The notes: generated by a model not told the origin, from the letters alone. 64,000 nt of DNA from Chiua virens (GCA_019787685.1 JAHNUO010000003.1:1240001-1304000); one strand, 5' to 3'; positions 11,627 to 22,410 are shown, counted from the stretch's first letter. Translations and numbers: made by a program.

Positions 11627-12868
11627 GCTATTGAGTAGCATTCTACTCCAGGTATGAACTTCAGAGCTCTGGAGTTATCTCTTATTAGAGGAACTTGACT
11701 TCACCATATATATATATATATATATATAGTATACTCTTGTCAAGAGTCTGTCTGTATGTTGGGAAATGGAGGTCAGAGGTCAAAGATAGGACTTAATACC
11801 AAAGTGAAGGTGAGCAAATGCTAAGACAGTCAAGGTCTTATAGAGTTCAGATGGAATAGAAGATATAACTAATATTCAGACTAAGGGTATAAAGTTGAAG
11901 TACTACAGTTATATACTTGGAGGAGAATGAAGATTAGTAATGGAGTTGGTAAGAAACTAAGTAAGATGGGAATCAGGAAAGTATGTAACCAGAGTGGAGT
12001 CAGATATGTACAGAGGCCAGAGCTGTGTTGTTAAGTAATAAAGGGAAGTAATCCTAGCTGGAGTGTGGGACTCAGGGGGATTGAAAGATAGTAAAGGGGT
12101 GAAGGAATGTGATTCTGTTTGACCCAGGGACTGCACTGAGTTGATGAACAATGAAGAATAGATTTTTAGTAGTCCAAGATGAATCCAAGGTGAATCTGAA
12201 TCAAAATAGATGAACAAGCAGTCACAGCAGTCCGGATCTGGATTGAGAAAACACAAGAAAAAGAGAGAAAATGAATGTCAACTGAAAATAATGTGAGACA
12301 AGTGCACATGGGCAAAAGCTTCTGTATTTTGTCAATACAAAGTGTTTATAGTCCTCAGAAATACCCTCAGACTCATCCTAAGTAAGGGTAATTTAAAAAA
12401 AGAAAGTTTTTGTATGATGTAAAGTTTAAGGGGCACCCAAATGTCCCTGCAAGGGCTACATGACATGGTCTAAGCCAATGCTAAGTACAGATAAGGAACA
12501 ATTAAAAAAAATGAAAAGAATCCAGGGCAAAACAAGTGTGAATATATCAATCCAGATGAGTTTGCATATTTGAGTGAGCAGGCAGTTTGGATTTGAATTC
12601 AGATGATGACTGTGAGTATGAAAAATAGAAGAACAGGTAGATATCAACATAGGCACATTTGTGCTTCTACAGTGAAACACAGGACTTGAGGATATTACAA
12701 ATGTAATACTAGTATGAAAAGGGACAAGAGGAATCAAATGAACAAGAAGGTTCTAAGTATAAAGTCTAGATATCAGAAGTTGTGTCCAGAGAGAGATCAT
12801 ACTGGAGTTGTGAAGGAGTTAACCCAGAGATTGTGGAGTTGGGCTAATGAAAGATATGAGATATGACA
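11627..12868 (-). mobile_element. LTR of the marY1-like gypsy family, with an internal insertion
   Basis: It shares the sequence order of the LTRs at 36954-37786 and 41056-41609: a CATTCTACTC start on the plus strand, CTCTTGTCAAGAGTCTGTC, ACTAATATTCAGACTAAGGG, a TATA region near 11915, and the end GATATGACA at 12868. The left edge is eroded. Alignment with the LTR at 37786 is broken between about 12031 and 12670, where about 640 bp of unknown sequence has been inserted (see the next entry). A (TA)n tract lies at 11704-11728. On the minus strand the LTR begins TGTCATATC. Confidence 0.6.
12031..12670. other. unidentified ~640-bp insertion inside the LTR
   Basis: This block is absent from the related LTR copies, which run directly from GCTGTTAAGTGAGACACAAG across this point. 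It has no coding capacity that I can recognise. It begins near TGTTAAGTAAT and ends near GTGCTTCTACA, so it could be another solo LTR, but I found no second copy in the window and no clear target-site duplication. Confidence 0.35.
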
Positions 12869-12895
12869 GGTGCTTTGATCTTAGCCAGGAGGTAA

Positions 12896-13655
12896 TGTTA
12901 CAATTCAGTCTTTTCTTATTCTTTTTTTTGACTTTACTACATTTAATACTACAGGTACCTCATTATGTTTGTCCTCTCTCACCACAAAAGGCATAGGCCT
13001 AACCCTTTGTTCATGTACCCTTTATCTCTTATCTCTGACTCAGCATCAGCCCAACCCTTTGCCCCACTTCACATTACATATATAAACCCATAGCAATACT
13101 CTTGTACTCTTTAGTCTTGATCTTTGCAATCTAGCTGAGTATCCTTGCATCCTTGGGCTTTACCTAAGCTATTCTTTATTGGGTTGACCAACATCAGTGG
13201 AAGTACCTTATCATTGTGGAAAGTCTGGGCTTACTACACAAGCAAAGTCATGTCTAGGGTCATGACACCTATGTCATATGGCTTCATTTGATGTAAATAT
13301 ATGCTTTGTTTAAATCTGAGAACAAGTTTATAGGCAGATTATTTTGTCTAGTTCCTGTCCAGCTCTGCCCAGGTTGGACAGACCAAGGGTTGTTTTGCTG
13401 ATGAAGGTCTTTCCTTCTCACTAACCTTGATCACAAGAAGGGCCCTTCAGTACTTCAGGTATAGATTCCCAACAGTATACCTTAGCAGCACCTGAGTCCC
13501 ACTTCATCTTGTTGGTAATCTACACTGACCAACAATCCTCTGTCAACTCCCCAGTGCATCACATCTGTCTAGTGATGATTGTTTGAGTTATTGCAGCCAC
13601 TAGATACTTGGTGCTTTTGCATCTATGTTAGGCCCTACCTGGGACTACCATAACA
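12896..13655 (+). mobile_element. solo LTR of the chromovirus family
   Basis: This 760-bp repeat starts TGTTACAATTC and ends GGGACTACCATAACA. It contains a promoter-like CATATATAAACCCATAGCAA at about 13078, followed by CTCTTGTACTC. The end matches the LTR scrap behind chromovirus pol copy 1. It has inserted into, or next to, a minus-strand gypsy reverse transcriptase that resumes at 13656. The five flanking bases (GGTAA / GCTTC) do not match, so either the duplication has decayed or the element arose by recombination. Confidence 0.65.
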
Positions 13656-14440
13656 GCTTCTAGTCATTTCAAGACTTCTAGTACTATGGCATTCTGTGCT
13701 TCTTGATTGTTAGTTTTGATGAAGATCATTAGAGTATCAATGTATATAACAATGATATTGTCCATGTCCACAAAGATTTCATTTATCATGAATTGCAGAG
13801 TCCAAAGTACAGTACATGACTAGGGGTTCATAGGCTCCATAGAAGAACAAAAGTAGCTTTCCATTCATTACCCCCCTTTATGCAGACATTATTGTAGCCC
13901 CATCAAAGATCCATTTTGGTGAATAATTTAGATCCTTTTAGTTTATTGACAAGTTGGGATATTAGGGGAAGGGAATAATCATTTTTGATGGTGTGTTTGT
14001 TAAGCCATCTGTAGTCTTGCACCATTTGCTTCTTTCTGTCTTTCTTTGGTACAAATAAGACAGTGAATGTTTGTTCCAATTTAGAAGGTCTTATGTAACC
14101 TTTGGCAAGTTGATTAGCAATGAATGCAGAGACTTCCTCTTATTCTTGGACCAATAGGGGTATGATCCTTTTTTTTTGGTTTGAATATGTATTTGAATTT
14201 AATAGAGTGGCCCCACAGTTTTCTGAGTGGCATTTGTTCTGATTCTTTCAATCAAAAACCTTTAGGTATTTATAATATGCTTTTGGTACCATTTCTTCAA
14301 TGGTCTTTTCTGATTTCTTTACTTCAGGGATAATAGAACTTCTTAGGTTGTAGGTAGAATAACCATTTTCAGTCACTTCTTTTTTAATGGTCTCTAACAG
14401 ATTTGGAGATTAAATGTGAAAGGGATGTGGAGAGATCTGA
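13656..14440 (-). pseudogene. Ty3/gypsy reverse transcriptase fragment (second gypsy clade)
   Basis: Reading leftward from about 14240, the minus strand gives pieces of gypsy reverse transcriptase: SIKFKYIFKPKKK, LAKGYIRPSK, QDYRWLNKHTIKNDYSLPLI, LKGSKLFTKMDL, WGYNNVCIKGGNEWKATF, and the active-site region as VIYIDTLMIF. The catalytic YxDD has become YIDT. Frameshifts and stops are present. The family differs from the plus-strand chromovirus and resembles the fragment at 37787-39230. Confidence 0.7.
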
Positions 14441-14507
14441 GATGTGATAGTGTGAAGTTGTAAAGGATAAGTTATTGTCTTGGTTAATTCATTAAGAAGT
14501 TAAATAA

Positions 14508-15690
14508 TTGTTGGTAGAAAAAGTTGTCAAAAGGGATGATTGTAACATATACTGTATACTGATCCTTGCTATCTATATACAATGTAAGGAGAATTCCATT
14601 GAAATAATCATTGTATGGGTTAATGATCTTATAACAGATCTCAAAAGCAATATAAAAGTACTATTCAATATTACCAATTTAGATGATCCAAGCAGGCTCA
14701 TGGGCTTAGAATTTACATGCAATTGAGAACAGGGAACATTAACAATATGGCAAACACAATATATTGAGGGCCTACTTAAAAGATATGGCATGATTGATGC
14801 CAACCCAGTGTCTACCCCACTCAATCCAAATGCTAGACTTGAGCCATGAGAAATGAGCACAGAACTACAATCCCAACCAGAGAACTATGCATCACTCATA
14901 GGATCTCTAATGTATGTTGCTGTTAGAACTTTCCCCAGTGACATGGTACATATATACTACCAATAAACTCTGTTCATTCAATAATACATAACTTCAATTT
15001 TGTAACAACCTAGAACAAATGTAGACTATGAGTTACTTGCGAATGGTTGTAGTGGTCAGTGTAAGGTTGAAGTGCAAGTGAGTCTGACGAGTGAGGCGAG
15101 AACTACAGAGGAGATCCGTCTATGAAGACATTGGGGGAAAACCAAAGGTGAACTTTGTTAGAGTTCCCTTGGTGCTGCATTCAAGTCTTATATACTAAAA
15201 GTACAATTGGAGTTACAATTGGAGTATGAATACATAGATAAGTATGAGTGTCCTGATTGGTAGATAAGGTGTGATAACATGAGGGAACAATGCTGTAACA
15301 ATGCTGTATGAGCATGTTATGAGATAAGCACTGCTTTAATAATAGATATGAGTCATAAGGAATCATAATAAGAGATAACATGTGAATACACATGTGTTGT
15401 GCATGGGTTATGACATCATGTGAATACATGTGTCTAATGATGAATCATAGTGAGTCATAATGAAGTGGCCAATAGGATAAGGTCCTGAGTATAGCCTTAG
15501 CATGAGGCAAAGTATGCCGTAATAGATATTGTGTATCTTGTATAATGGAGTAGAGCGTTGAGTAGAAAGGTGAAAGAATAATGTGAAATGTGATTGTAAC
15601 AAATTTGGTGCATTGGTCTGCTGCCAAACAAGTCCTGCACTATCTAAAAGAGACAAAGGACTTTGGAATCACATACATGAAGAATAATGT
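14508..15690 (+). pseudogene. Ty1/copia reverse transcriptase C-terminal part, split by an LTR
   Basis: The first segment (14508-15000) encodes VNDLITDLKSN, LMGLEFTCN, QYIEGLLKRYGMIDANPVST, NYASLIGSLMYVAV and NKLCSFNN. The second (15602-15690) encodes HWSAAKQVLHYLKETKDFGI. These are consecutive in copia polymerases (the end of RT leading into RNase H) and are separated here only by the solo LTR 15001-15601. Premature stops occur in both halves. It is cut on the right by the chromovirus LTR starting at 15713. Confidence 0.75.
15001..15601 (-). mobile_element. solo LTR (family 1) with 5-bp target-site duplication
   Basis: This 601-bp LTR begins TGTAACAACC and ends GATTGTAACA on the plus strand. 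It is flanked by perfect AATTT duplications (14996-15000 and 15602-15606). It matches the LTR at 816-1246 across its length, including the tract around GAACTTTGTTAGAG and the TATATAC region. No internal element sequence remains, so it arose by LTR-LTR recombination after insertion into the copia pseudogene. Confidence 0.85.
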
Positions 15691-15712
15691 GAACAAAGAG
15701 ATTTATAGTTAT

Positions 15713-17049
15713 TGTACAATTTATCATTTTACTCTTTTCTTTGTTTTGTTTCACTTGCTCACCTATGCCTTCTCTTAGTCTTGCTGTGTTCACCTTAGCT
15801 TCACCCTTTGCTTGGACTACCACATTTGCTGTTTGTGTCCTGCTTACATGTTCCCTATTGCTGACATGTCTAGTTCCATTATGGTGTTCTGCCTATTCTA
15901 CCCCTGCACCCAGCTCCATTATACATTATTCATTCCTCCTCTTGTCATCTTCTGATGGCATTTCCTTGTGTCACTTCATCATTGTCTGATCCCTTCACAT
16001 TGCATGATTCCTTTTTGTCCCTTTTGATTGGTTCTAGCAGCTCTTCTTGGGACAACCCCTTGCCCTAGTTGCATGACATTATTATATAAACCCTCAACAA
16101 TACTCTTGTATTTCTTAGTCTTGATCTACTCAATCTGCACCTGAGGATTGTCTCATCTCAACTTGTCCACTGCTTTCTTCAAGCAGGAATTTTTTATTGC
16201 AACAATCAACATCTTTACTCCTTGACTACCACTTCTTCAAGTGGGAGCCTTCATTACCTTGTGTATATATTCCCAATGGTATGCCTCAACAAACACTTGA
16301 TTACCCTTGGTCTTTTAGTGGTGGTTGTTCAAGTTATCACAGCTATCAAGATACTTAGGATTTTATGAGTCTATGCTAGGCCCTATCTGGGACTAGAGTT
16401 TCAAGGTCCAGTTCTAAAACCACAAAAAGACTGCAACTAGACTGGACTGGACCTAAGTGGTCCAGTTTTTTAGATTTTTAGATTTAAGTGATTGCAGTCT
16501 TTTGACTTTGGAAGAAAAAATCAGAACTGATAAAAACAACTGGTCCAGACTGGTCTTTTGGTAGGTCTGATCCAAGCCCCTATTGAGGGGTATATCCTGT
16601 AAATTTCCCAGATTCTTCCAGATTTATTTGAAATTTCTAGGACTGATTTCATTTCTACTCCCTTAGATCAATATCAGACCCAAAATCAGTCATAGTGTCT
16701 AATGTTGTGAACCAAATCTCATGCCAATGAGGTCAATCTAATGACATTGATGAGCACTACAATGTAACTAAAATGGCCTAAGTATTTTCCCCAGACCATT
16801 GAGTTGACTATGATCCAAATTACATACAAATTGGGCTGTTGGAAAGATATTAGTTAGCTCTTATTTGAGAGCAGTTTGGACTGGTCCTAACCAGTGTGAA
16901 CAGGGAGTTAAAGTTTTAAAAACAGGTTTTTTGTAGTCCATTGCAGTCCTAAGACAATCTAAGTTTCAGAAAAACTGATTTTGATCTAGTTGCCTTATAT
17001 GAAGCATAGAAAACCAGACTGGACTGGATTTTAAAACACTACTCTTACA
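15713..17049 (+). mobile_element. chromovirus-family LTR, interrupted near its right end
   Basis: It starts TGTACAATTTATC (compare TGTTACAATTC at 12896), has a promoter-like TTATATAAACCCTCAACAAT at about 16082, and reaches CTATGCTAGGCCCTATCTGG at about 16372. At 16394 a 648-bp hAT-like element intrudes; the remaining few bases of the LTR end (CTCTTACA) follow at 17042. The flanking five bases do not match. Confidence 0.55.
16394..17041. mobile_element. hAT-like non-autonomous element, family B, copy 1
   Basis: It begins TAGAGTTTCAAGGTCCAG and ends GGACTGGATTTTAAAACACTA, giving imperfect terminal inverted repeats like those of the copies at 18497 and 30955. Many GGTCCAG/CTGGACC-type subterminal words are present. 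There is no coding capacity. The 8-bp flanks do not match, unlike copy 2. Confidence 0.6.
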
Positions 17050-17159
17050 GACCTGAATTCTCTCATCAGGAATGTAATCCTTGCCAATAAAATAACTTTG
17101 ATCCTGAGAATCTCCAGGACTTTGATACATACCATAAAGTAAAGTGTCTTGATAATCCA

Positions 17160-17480
17160 CCCTCTTACATATCTAAGTACACTTCACCTTCATTTTCCAG
17201 TGGATAGCATATCACATTAGTATCAATTTATCTTCTCTATGAGCAAGTCAAGCAGGTAGAATATTACTGTCCCACAGTTTGTTGTTAAGGGCCTTTATTA
17301 TGGGAAAATAACAAATATGGTCAAGTCTGCTTTTAAATAGTCAGCTACTGAGTCATTCCATATAATGCCTTACAAGGTTTTCTGGCAACCTAATAAGGCA
17401 CATTCACCCAAACAAGTATTCACTGAGCTGTATACAAGTGGTATGATGCTGTAGATGTTACAAGACATTACATTTATTTT
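17160..17480 (+). pseudogene. Plavaka transposase fragment
   Basis: The plus strand at about 17320-17450 encodes IMPYKVFWQPNKAHSPKQVF followed by TELYTSGMM. This corresponds to the block before the DDE-like core in Plavaka proteins (EEYWQPDP at 4480 in the longer copy). Only about 100 codons are readable and no ends are visible. Confidence 0.5.
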
Positions 17481-17559
17481 CCTCATTATCACATTGCAAT
17501 ATGCAATACTTCATATTCTACATATTTGAAACAACCAATACTCAATACATAAGAGTGTA

Positions 17560-17733
17560 GTTGTCATGACTAGGGACTAACCAAAAGATAAAGACTGAGG
17601 TTGCAAATAAAGAAAAGAGAGAAATCCTACTGAATAGAATAGGAATCTCCAAGAGAATTTAACTAAAGATCCTCTAGAGTCACTCTTTGGCTTTATATAC
17701 TACTATACAGGTTTGTAACTATTTGTGCAATGC
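17560..17733 (-). mobile_element. LTR fragment related to family 1
   Basis: The run TCTCCAAGAGAATTTAACTA, then GATCCTCTAGAGTCACTC and GGCTTTATATACTACT, parallels the promoter region of the LTR at 816-1246 (CTCCAAGAGAACTTTGTTAG ... TTTATATACTAC). It is truncated on the right by another LTR. Confidence 0.35.
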
Positions 17734-18159
17734 TATTACGATAGTCCTGGGTAGGGCCTAGCATAGACTTAAGAGCTCCTGAGTATCTTGATGGCTACAA
17801 TAACTCAAACAACCACAACCAAGGTATAAGGTACTAGAGCTGAGGGTATGAGGGTTGTTAATTGGTCAATGTGATGAGAGGGTTCCCTGACGTAAAGGGC
17901 AAGAAGGAGTCAAGACAATACTCAGGTATGATTGAGAAGATCAAGACTAAAGTACAGGAGTATTGTTGTAAAGTTTATATAGTGCAAGTTGAAGGAAGGC
18001 AAAGGGTGTTCTGAGAAGAGCAGAACTAATCACAAATGGAATAAAGGGATTGTACAATATAAAGGCAATGGACAACAATAAAAGTAAAATGACTAAACAC
18101 AATGCCATTGGAAGATGAGAAGAAAATAATAAATAATGTACAATAGAATTGGATGGAAG
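17734..18159 (-). mobile_element. truncated chromovirus-family LTR
   Basis: It starts on the plus strand with TATTACGATAGTCCTGGGTA followed by GGGCCTAGCATAGA, the reverse complement of the chromovirus LTR right end. Promoter-like sequence (AGTATTGTTGTAAAGTTTAT) is near 17960. It ends where the marY1-like LTR begins at 18160, so the outer part is missing. Confidence 0.5.
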
Positions 18160-18345
18160 TGTTAGAGACCATGTGACTCTGAGGTTGCCAACTCCAGATC
18201 TTTGGAGTTGTAGCATTGGACAGGACTTGGCTTCAATGTATGTGGTGCACCCTTGTCACAGTCTGTCCCTGTATTTATGGACATGCAGAGAATGGAGGTT
18301 GGAGTAAGAACTCAACACATAAAGTGGAGTTGAGCAAGTGAAGGC

Positions 18346-19505
18346 TAGGGATGAGCATGGGTATACCCATGGGTATCACCACATGTACCCACACCTATAC
18401 CCATGTATATACCCATACCCACCTGGTGGGTGTGGGTTTACTAGTGGGTTTTGAAAATGGTACCCATGGGTACTTTGTGTAATGAGCAGGAACAACTAGT
18501 GTTTTAAAGTCTGGTCCAGTCTGGTTTTCCATGGTCCAAATGAGGCAACTGGACCAAGACTGATCCTAGAAAGGTCCTGGACCCTTGCAACCACAACTGG
18601 ACCAAAAGAAACTGGACCAAAATGGTCTTTTGATCAGTTGCAACTAGTTGCAACCGGCTTTGTGCAAAACCAATCTTTTGACCCGTTTTCTGTGGGAACC
18701 ATGATTAGTCATGGTTAACTAAAATATACTATGGACCCCTGGCGACCAATCAAACCTTGTATCATAAGATTTGGATCACAGAATCAAAAGATATGGCCAT
18801 TTCTGGGTGGCATGTCAGTCAGAGGGGGTCTCAACTCAGCTTTTGTTGTAGAAATTCAAATAAAATACCTAAAATTCTAAAACTATTGTGGAAAGTACCC
18901 ATGGATAGGAGCTAAAGACCAATCCACTACAGAACTAGTTGTGACCAGTCTTTTATTTTTTCAAAATTAAGGCAACTAGCAACTGGACTGGTTGGCAACT
19001 GGATGCAACCACAACTGCAGTCCAGTTGCCAGTCTTTTGAGCAGTCCTAGACTGAGCTTCAAACACTAGGAACAACAGTGATTACAAAGCACACAATTGT
19101 GGTATACTACACAAGCAATCTACAAGTTGACAGTAGTCCTATCCCAACCATCCTCCAATCCTTGCTCCTTATTCACTTCAGAAAGCTCAGCTGCAGTATT
19201 TAAATCCTCTGATCTCACCAGGTTCAATAGACTCCAAGATCCAAGACAGATCCTCTAGTGTTGCCTTTGCCTTTTTGGATGGTTTGATGACCTGCTTGGT
19301 CATTATTGGATTGAAAAGGTTTCAGATGGTCAGAGGAGGTTATGGGGTAGATGGTGCTGTGTCAAGATGGATGAATGTTGGGCTACTACTTTGGTCCACT
19401 CCCTATCATGTAACAGCCAAACATGACAACAAACAAAGAGTACCCACCATATGGGTAATACAGGTCATTCAAACATATACATACCCATACCCATGCTCAT
19501 CCCTA
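18346..19505. mobile_element. hAT-like non-autonomous element, family A, copy 1
   Basis: This 1160-bp element has terminal inverted repeats TAGGGATGAGCATGGGTAT / ATACCCATGCTCATCCCTA. It is flanked by 8-bp duplications GTGAAGGC (18338-18345) and GTAAAGGC (19506-19513), one mismatch, which is the hAT signature. Subterminal ACCCAT/ATGGGT words are abundant. It hosts a second hAT-like element at 18497-19068. No transposase is recognisable. Confidence 0.8.
18497..19068. mobile_element. hAT-like non-autonomous element, family B, copy 2
   Basis: This 572-bp element has ends TAGTGTTTTAAAG ... CTTCAAACACTA and perfect 8-bp target-site duplications GGAACAAC (18489-18496 and 19069-19076). It lies inside family A copy 1. 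Internally it is rich in GGTCCAG/CAACTGGACC words and has no ORF of note. Confidence 0.85.
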
Positions 19506-19649
19506 GTAAAGGCCCTCAAGGTCTTCTGGAGGGTTTGGAGTGAGTCATAGAAATAAACTAATATTCAGACTGAAGTTACAATCGAAGTAACCATGATTTA
19601 TATACTCAGAGGAAACAGAATAATTAGTCACAGAGCAGGAAGATAAATA

Positions 19650-20191
19650 ATATAGGTCATGTCTACATCCCACCTAACAGGGAACTCCAACAACAAATTG
19701 TTGCATGTCACCATGACTCAGCTACTACCAGACACCCTGGCTTTCTGAAAACCTGCCAGCTCATTGCTGCTGAATTCTGGTGGTCCAGACTCACTTCATT
19801 TGTCTGCTCCTATGTCTTGGGCTGTGCCTTGTGTCAGCAGCACAAGGTTAACACACACCCAACTACACCCCCTCTCTCTCCAATCCCCTCTGCATGCACC
19901 TACCCCTTCCAGAACATCTCTGTTGATCTCATCACAGATCTCCCTGTCTCCATGGAAGGCTATGACTCTCTCATGGTCATGGTCAACCACGGCCTTATGA
20001 AGGGGGTAATTCTGTGTCCCACAGTTAAAACTGCTGACTCAGTAGGTATAGCATGCCTCTTTTTTCACAAGGTTTATACCTGATTTTGCCTCTATGACAA
20101 GATTGTCTTGGATTGTGGACCACAATTTGCTTCCACCTTCACCAAAGAGCGCTTGCACCTTATCAGTTACTATCTCTTTCTCTTCATGGCT
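19650..20191 (+). pseudogene. pol: chromovirus pol copy 3, integrase part
   Basis: It begins within the region before the integrase finger (GHVYIPPNRELQQQIVACHH), continues through HPGFLKTCQLIAAEFWW, CALCQQHKVNTHP and PFQNISVDLITDLPV, and reaches the second catalytic block (DCGPQFAST). Frameshifts and stops follow. It breaks off at 20191, where a hAT remnant starts. The rest of the same copy, from the chromodomain onward, resumes at 21636. Confidence 0.75.
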
Positions 20192-21317
20192 AGTGCTGTG
20201 CTGGCCTGGCTCAGCCTAAAAGCCCTGGCTCAGGCTTCATAGAAACACAGGCCAGGCCCTGAGCCCTCGAAAGCCCTGAATGAGGGCCTGGCCCAGCCTT
20301 GAAGCCCCAGCTTGCATTCAAGCTGTAGCCTACTAGTACTAGAGCTCACTACAAGTAGTATATTGGATATCAAGTGCATTATAACTACGGCACAGACAAG
20401 TCTCAATTAGTACCCCAATCCTTGTCAGTCTCTGTGCTCTCACCATCTGATCTAGCTACCTCCTCTTGAGTAGTTTCTACTAACACCGACAGGCCTTGCT
20501 GGAATAATAAACCTGATTTTGCGGTGCACTTGTGAAATTAAAGTGCTTTAACCATGTCAGCCTTGAGGCTGTTACACCACTTGCTAATGGTAATGCCAGC
20601 AAACAAGAACACACACTCAGATGACACAGAACTGGACATGATAGATAGGAAGTCATGTGCAAGAGATCCCCAAACAGGGCCAAACTGGATACCACACAGC
20701 ATTGATGCCCCACCATTTGATAATCAATAACTCGCCAAGAATGTCTTGCATGTTGAGGTATTCATGGAAGCCAGAGAGCCACAGTCTGGAAGGGTCTTCC
20801 CACTGCTGCTGACTCTCACCTGTAGATGTCAGATGACCCTCATCATTGATGTCATCTTCATCTATTGGTGCATTCAAGAGCACCTGGACTTTTGGGTTTG
20901 TGCAGGTGATGGAACAGGTCTGGTTCATAGCCTTCTCCAAGCTAACAGTGCCATCCTGATACATTGCACAGTAGCATTCCTTGTACTTTGAGTTCTGGTG
21001 TTAGGCAAACACCTATGTATCTAGTTGATAATGACATATGTATGATGACTTTCACGTGGTACATTGCATTGGTACAGAGTGTGTCGCCTCAGTTTGTGTG
21101 GATGTAATTCAGTTTTTGATTGGGGTTGAGCACCAGAATCACAAGTCAGATGCACAGTAAACTGGAGTAGAATACCAGTCAAGTACTTGCCCATAGCAAT
21201 AATACTGTATATGCATTGGATGTTGATGTACAGTCATAGTAACCCAATATCTTGTCAAGGCTGGCTTCAAGTGCGGCCTCAAATTTGACATATTTTTTGC
21301 TCCTTGCACATGCCAAC
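20192..21317 (-). pseudogene. hAT transposase C-terminal remnant
   Basis: The plus-strand start TAGTGCTGTGCTGGCCTGG looks like a hAT terminus. On the minus strand, at about 20715-20560, a frame reads DFLSIMSSSVSSECVFLFAG followed by ITISKWCNSLKADMVKAL, which fits the conserved hAT dimerisation domain (usually SVSSERAFSxAGxTI...R.SL). Upstream, EYLNMQDILGELLIIKWWGI (about 20760) and KILGYYDCTS (about 21255) fit the preceding region. The right terminus is missing; the piece ends where a truncated LTR begins at 21318. Confidence 0.6.
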
Positions 21318-21635
21318 TGTCATATATTGCTCCATTCTCCGTTTCTCTGGATATAACTCTGATTCTCTTAGACAATAACTCTGGGTTAATCTCCCTCATG
21401 ATGCAACTCTGCAACCCCAGACTTCCATTACATATACATGTTTCCCTTTTCATTTTAGTACATAACCTGTGTCTTGCTTACAAGCACAGCTCCGACTTCC
21501 TCAGTACCCAACTTATCTCTGGTTATCTAGTTTCCCGATCTCCCGTCTTACTCAGAATTAGTCATTCTCCGTTTCTCTGTATTATTCATCTTCTTACTCT
21601 GTGACTAATCATTCTGTGTCCTCCAAGTATAGTCC
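21318..21635 (+). mobile_element. truncated marY1-like LTR, plus orientation
   Basis: It starts TGTCATATATTGCTCCATTC and proceeds through CTGGATATAACTCTGATTCT, CCTGTGTCTTGCTTACAAGC and ACTCAGAATTAGTC to TCCAAGTATA, the reverse complement of the order seen at 41609-41340. It is cut off near the TATA box, where chromovirus copy 3 resumes. Confidence 0.6.
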
Positions 21636-22288
21636 CAATTTCCCAAGATCACCACCTGACCTTATCACAGGGGAAGAAGAATGTGAAATTGAGCAGATCT
21701 TATGCCATAACTAAAATCCATGGAATCACAAGTTTCTGATCTGATGGAAGGGCTACTCTGTAGCTGATGACTCATGGGAACCCAAATCCAATTTGGGTAA
21801 CACCAAGGAAATGGTTGATGCTTATAAGCGCAACTACCCCAAAGACTTCCCCTTAGCCTTTTCTCCTCCAAGACCACCATGCTCCCCACTCAGACCACCC
21901 CCTCCCATCACCATCAAAGCAGTAATGACCTACTACTCCTGCTCCATGCCTGACTGCAAGAACTAAATCATCCACTCTGTCCCTGTGTTCACTCCAACTG
22001 CAGCTATTTCTCACTTGCCTCTCCTGCCTCCAGCTACTCCCACTACCTTCTCAATGGCCTTTTCCTACTGATTACCCTAGTCATGTTCATCCTTCTCTCA
22101 TAGCAGTAGACCTGCCATACCATTCCCACACCATCCGCTCTTCTTCAATCCCCAAATACTTTTACTATATGCACAAATTCATCCTAGATCCTGCAATGAC
22201 TTTCCCCATCAAATACCACCTGGACCTGAACTCCTCACTGAATGCCCTCTACCTGGCTTATCTCCAGTGCAAACACCTCTCCTTCATA
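21636..22288 (+). pseudogene. chromodomain and 3' region of chromovirus copy 3
   Basis: At about 21660-21790 the frame reads GEEECEIEQILCHN, FLIWKGYS-like and [10 protein letters not shown], the same chromodomain as at 10085-10220. It is followed by [16 protein letters not shown] (about 21918), the conserved 3' block. The region ends at the remnant of the marY1-like 3' LTR. Stops are frequent. Confidence 0.6.
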
Positions 22289-22410
22289 AGAAGTCCAGAA
22301 ATCAGGAGTTATGGCTAGAGAAAGATCATACTAGAGTTATGAAGGAGTAAACCCAGAGATCTTGGAGTTGGACCAATGAGAGATATGGGACATGACAGTA
22401 TCCCCCCTTT
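22289..22410 (-). mobile_element. 3' LTR remnant and polypurine tract of the minus-strand marY1-like element
   Basis: On the minus strand AAAGGGGGGA (22410-22401) is followed by TAC and then TGTCATGTCCC at 22397, a standard polypurine tract and LTR start. The LTR is cut off at about 22289 by the chromovirus sequence. This marks the 3' end of the gypsy element whose gag lies near 36.9 kb. Confidence 0.65.

Larger units (their letters stand above)
18160..19640 (-). mobile_element. marY1-like LTR split by a hAT-like element
   Basis: The plus strand starts TGTTAGAGACCATGTGACTC and follows the solo LTR at 41056-41609 (CAACTCCAGATCTTTGGAGT, GGTGCACCCTTGTCACAG). The match stops at 18345, where a hAT-like element begins, and resumes at 19514 (CCCTCAAGGTCTTCTGGAG, ACTAATATTCAGACTGAAG, TTTATATACTC). 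The LTR is truncated at about 19640, where chromovirus copy 3 begins. Confidence 0.65.

Noticed and set aside
11704..11728. (TA)n tract as a possible promoter or origin
   Set aside because: A simple repeat inside a decayed LTR with no supporting context.
18361..18480. Telomere-like look of ACCCAT/ATGGGT repeats (also at 29390-29770)
   Set aside because: The repeats are bounded by hAT-type termini and 8-bp duplications and occur in both orientations, so they are subterminal words, not telomeric arrays.
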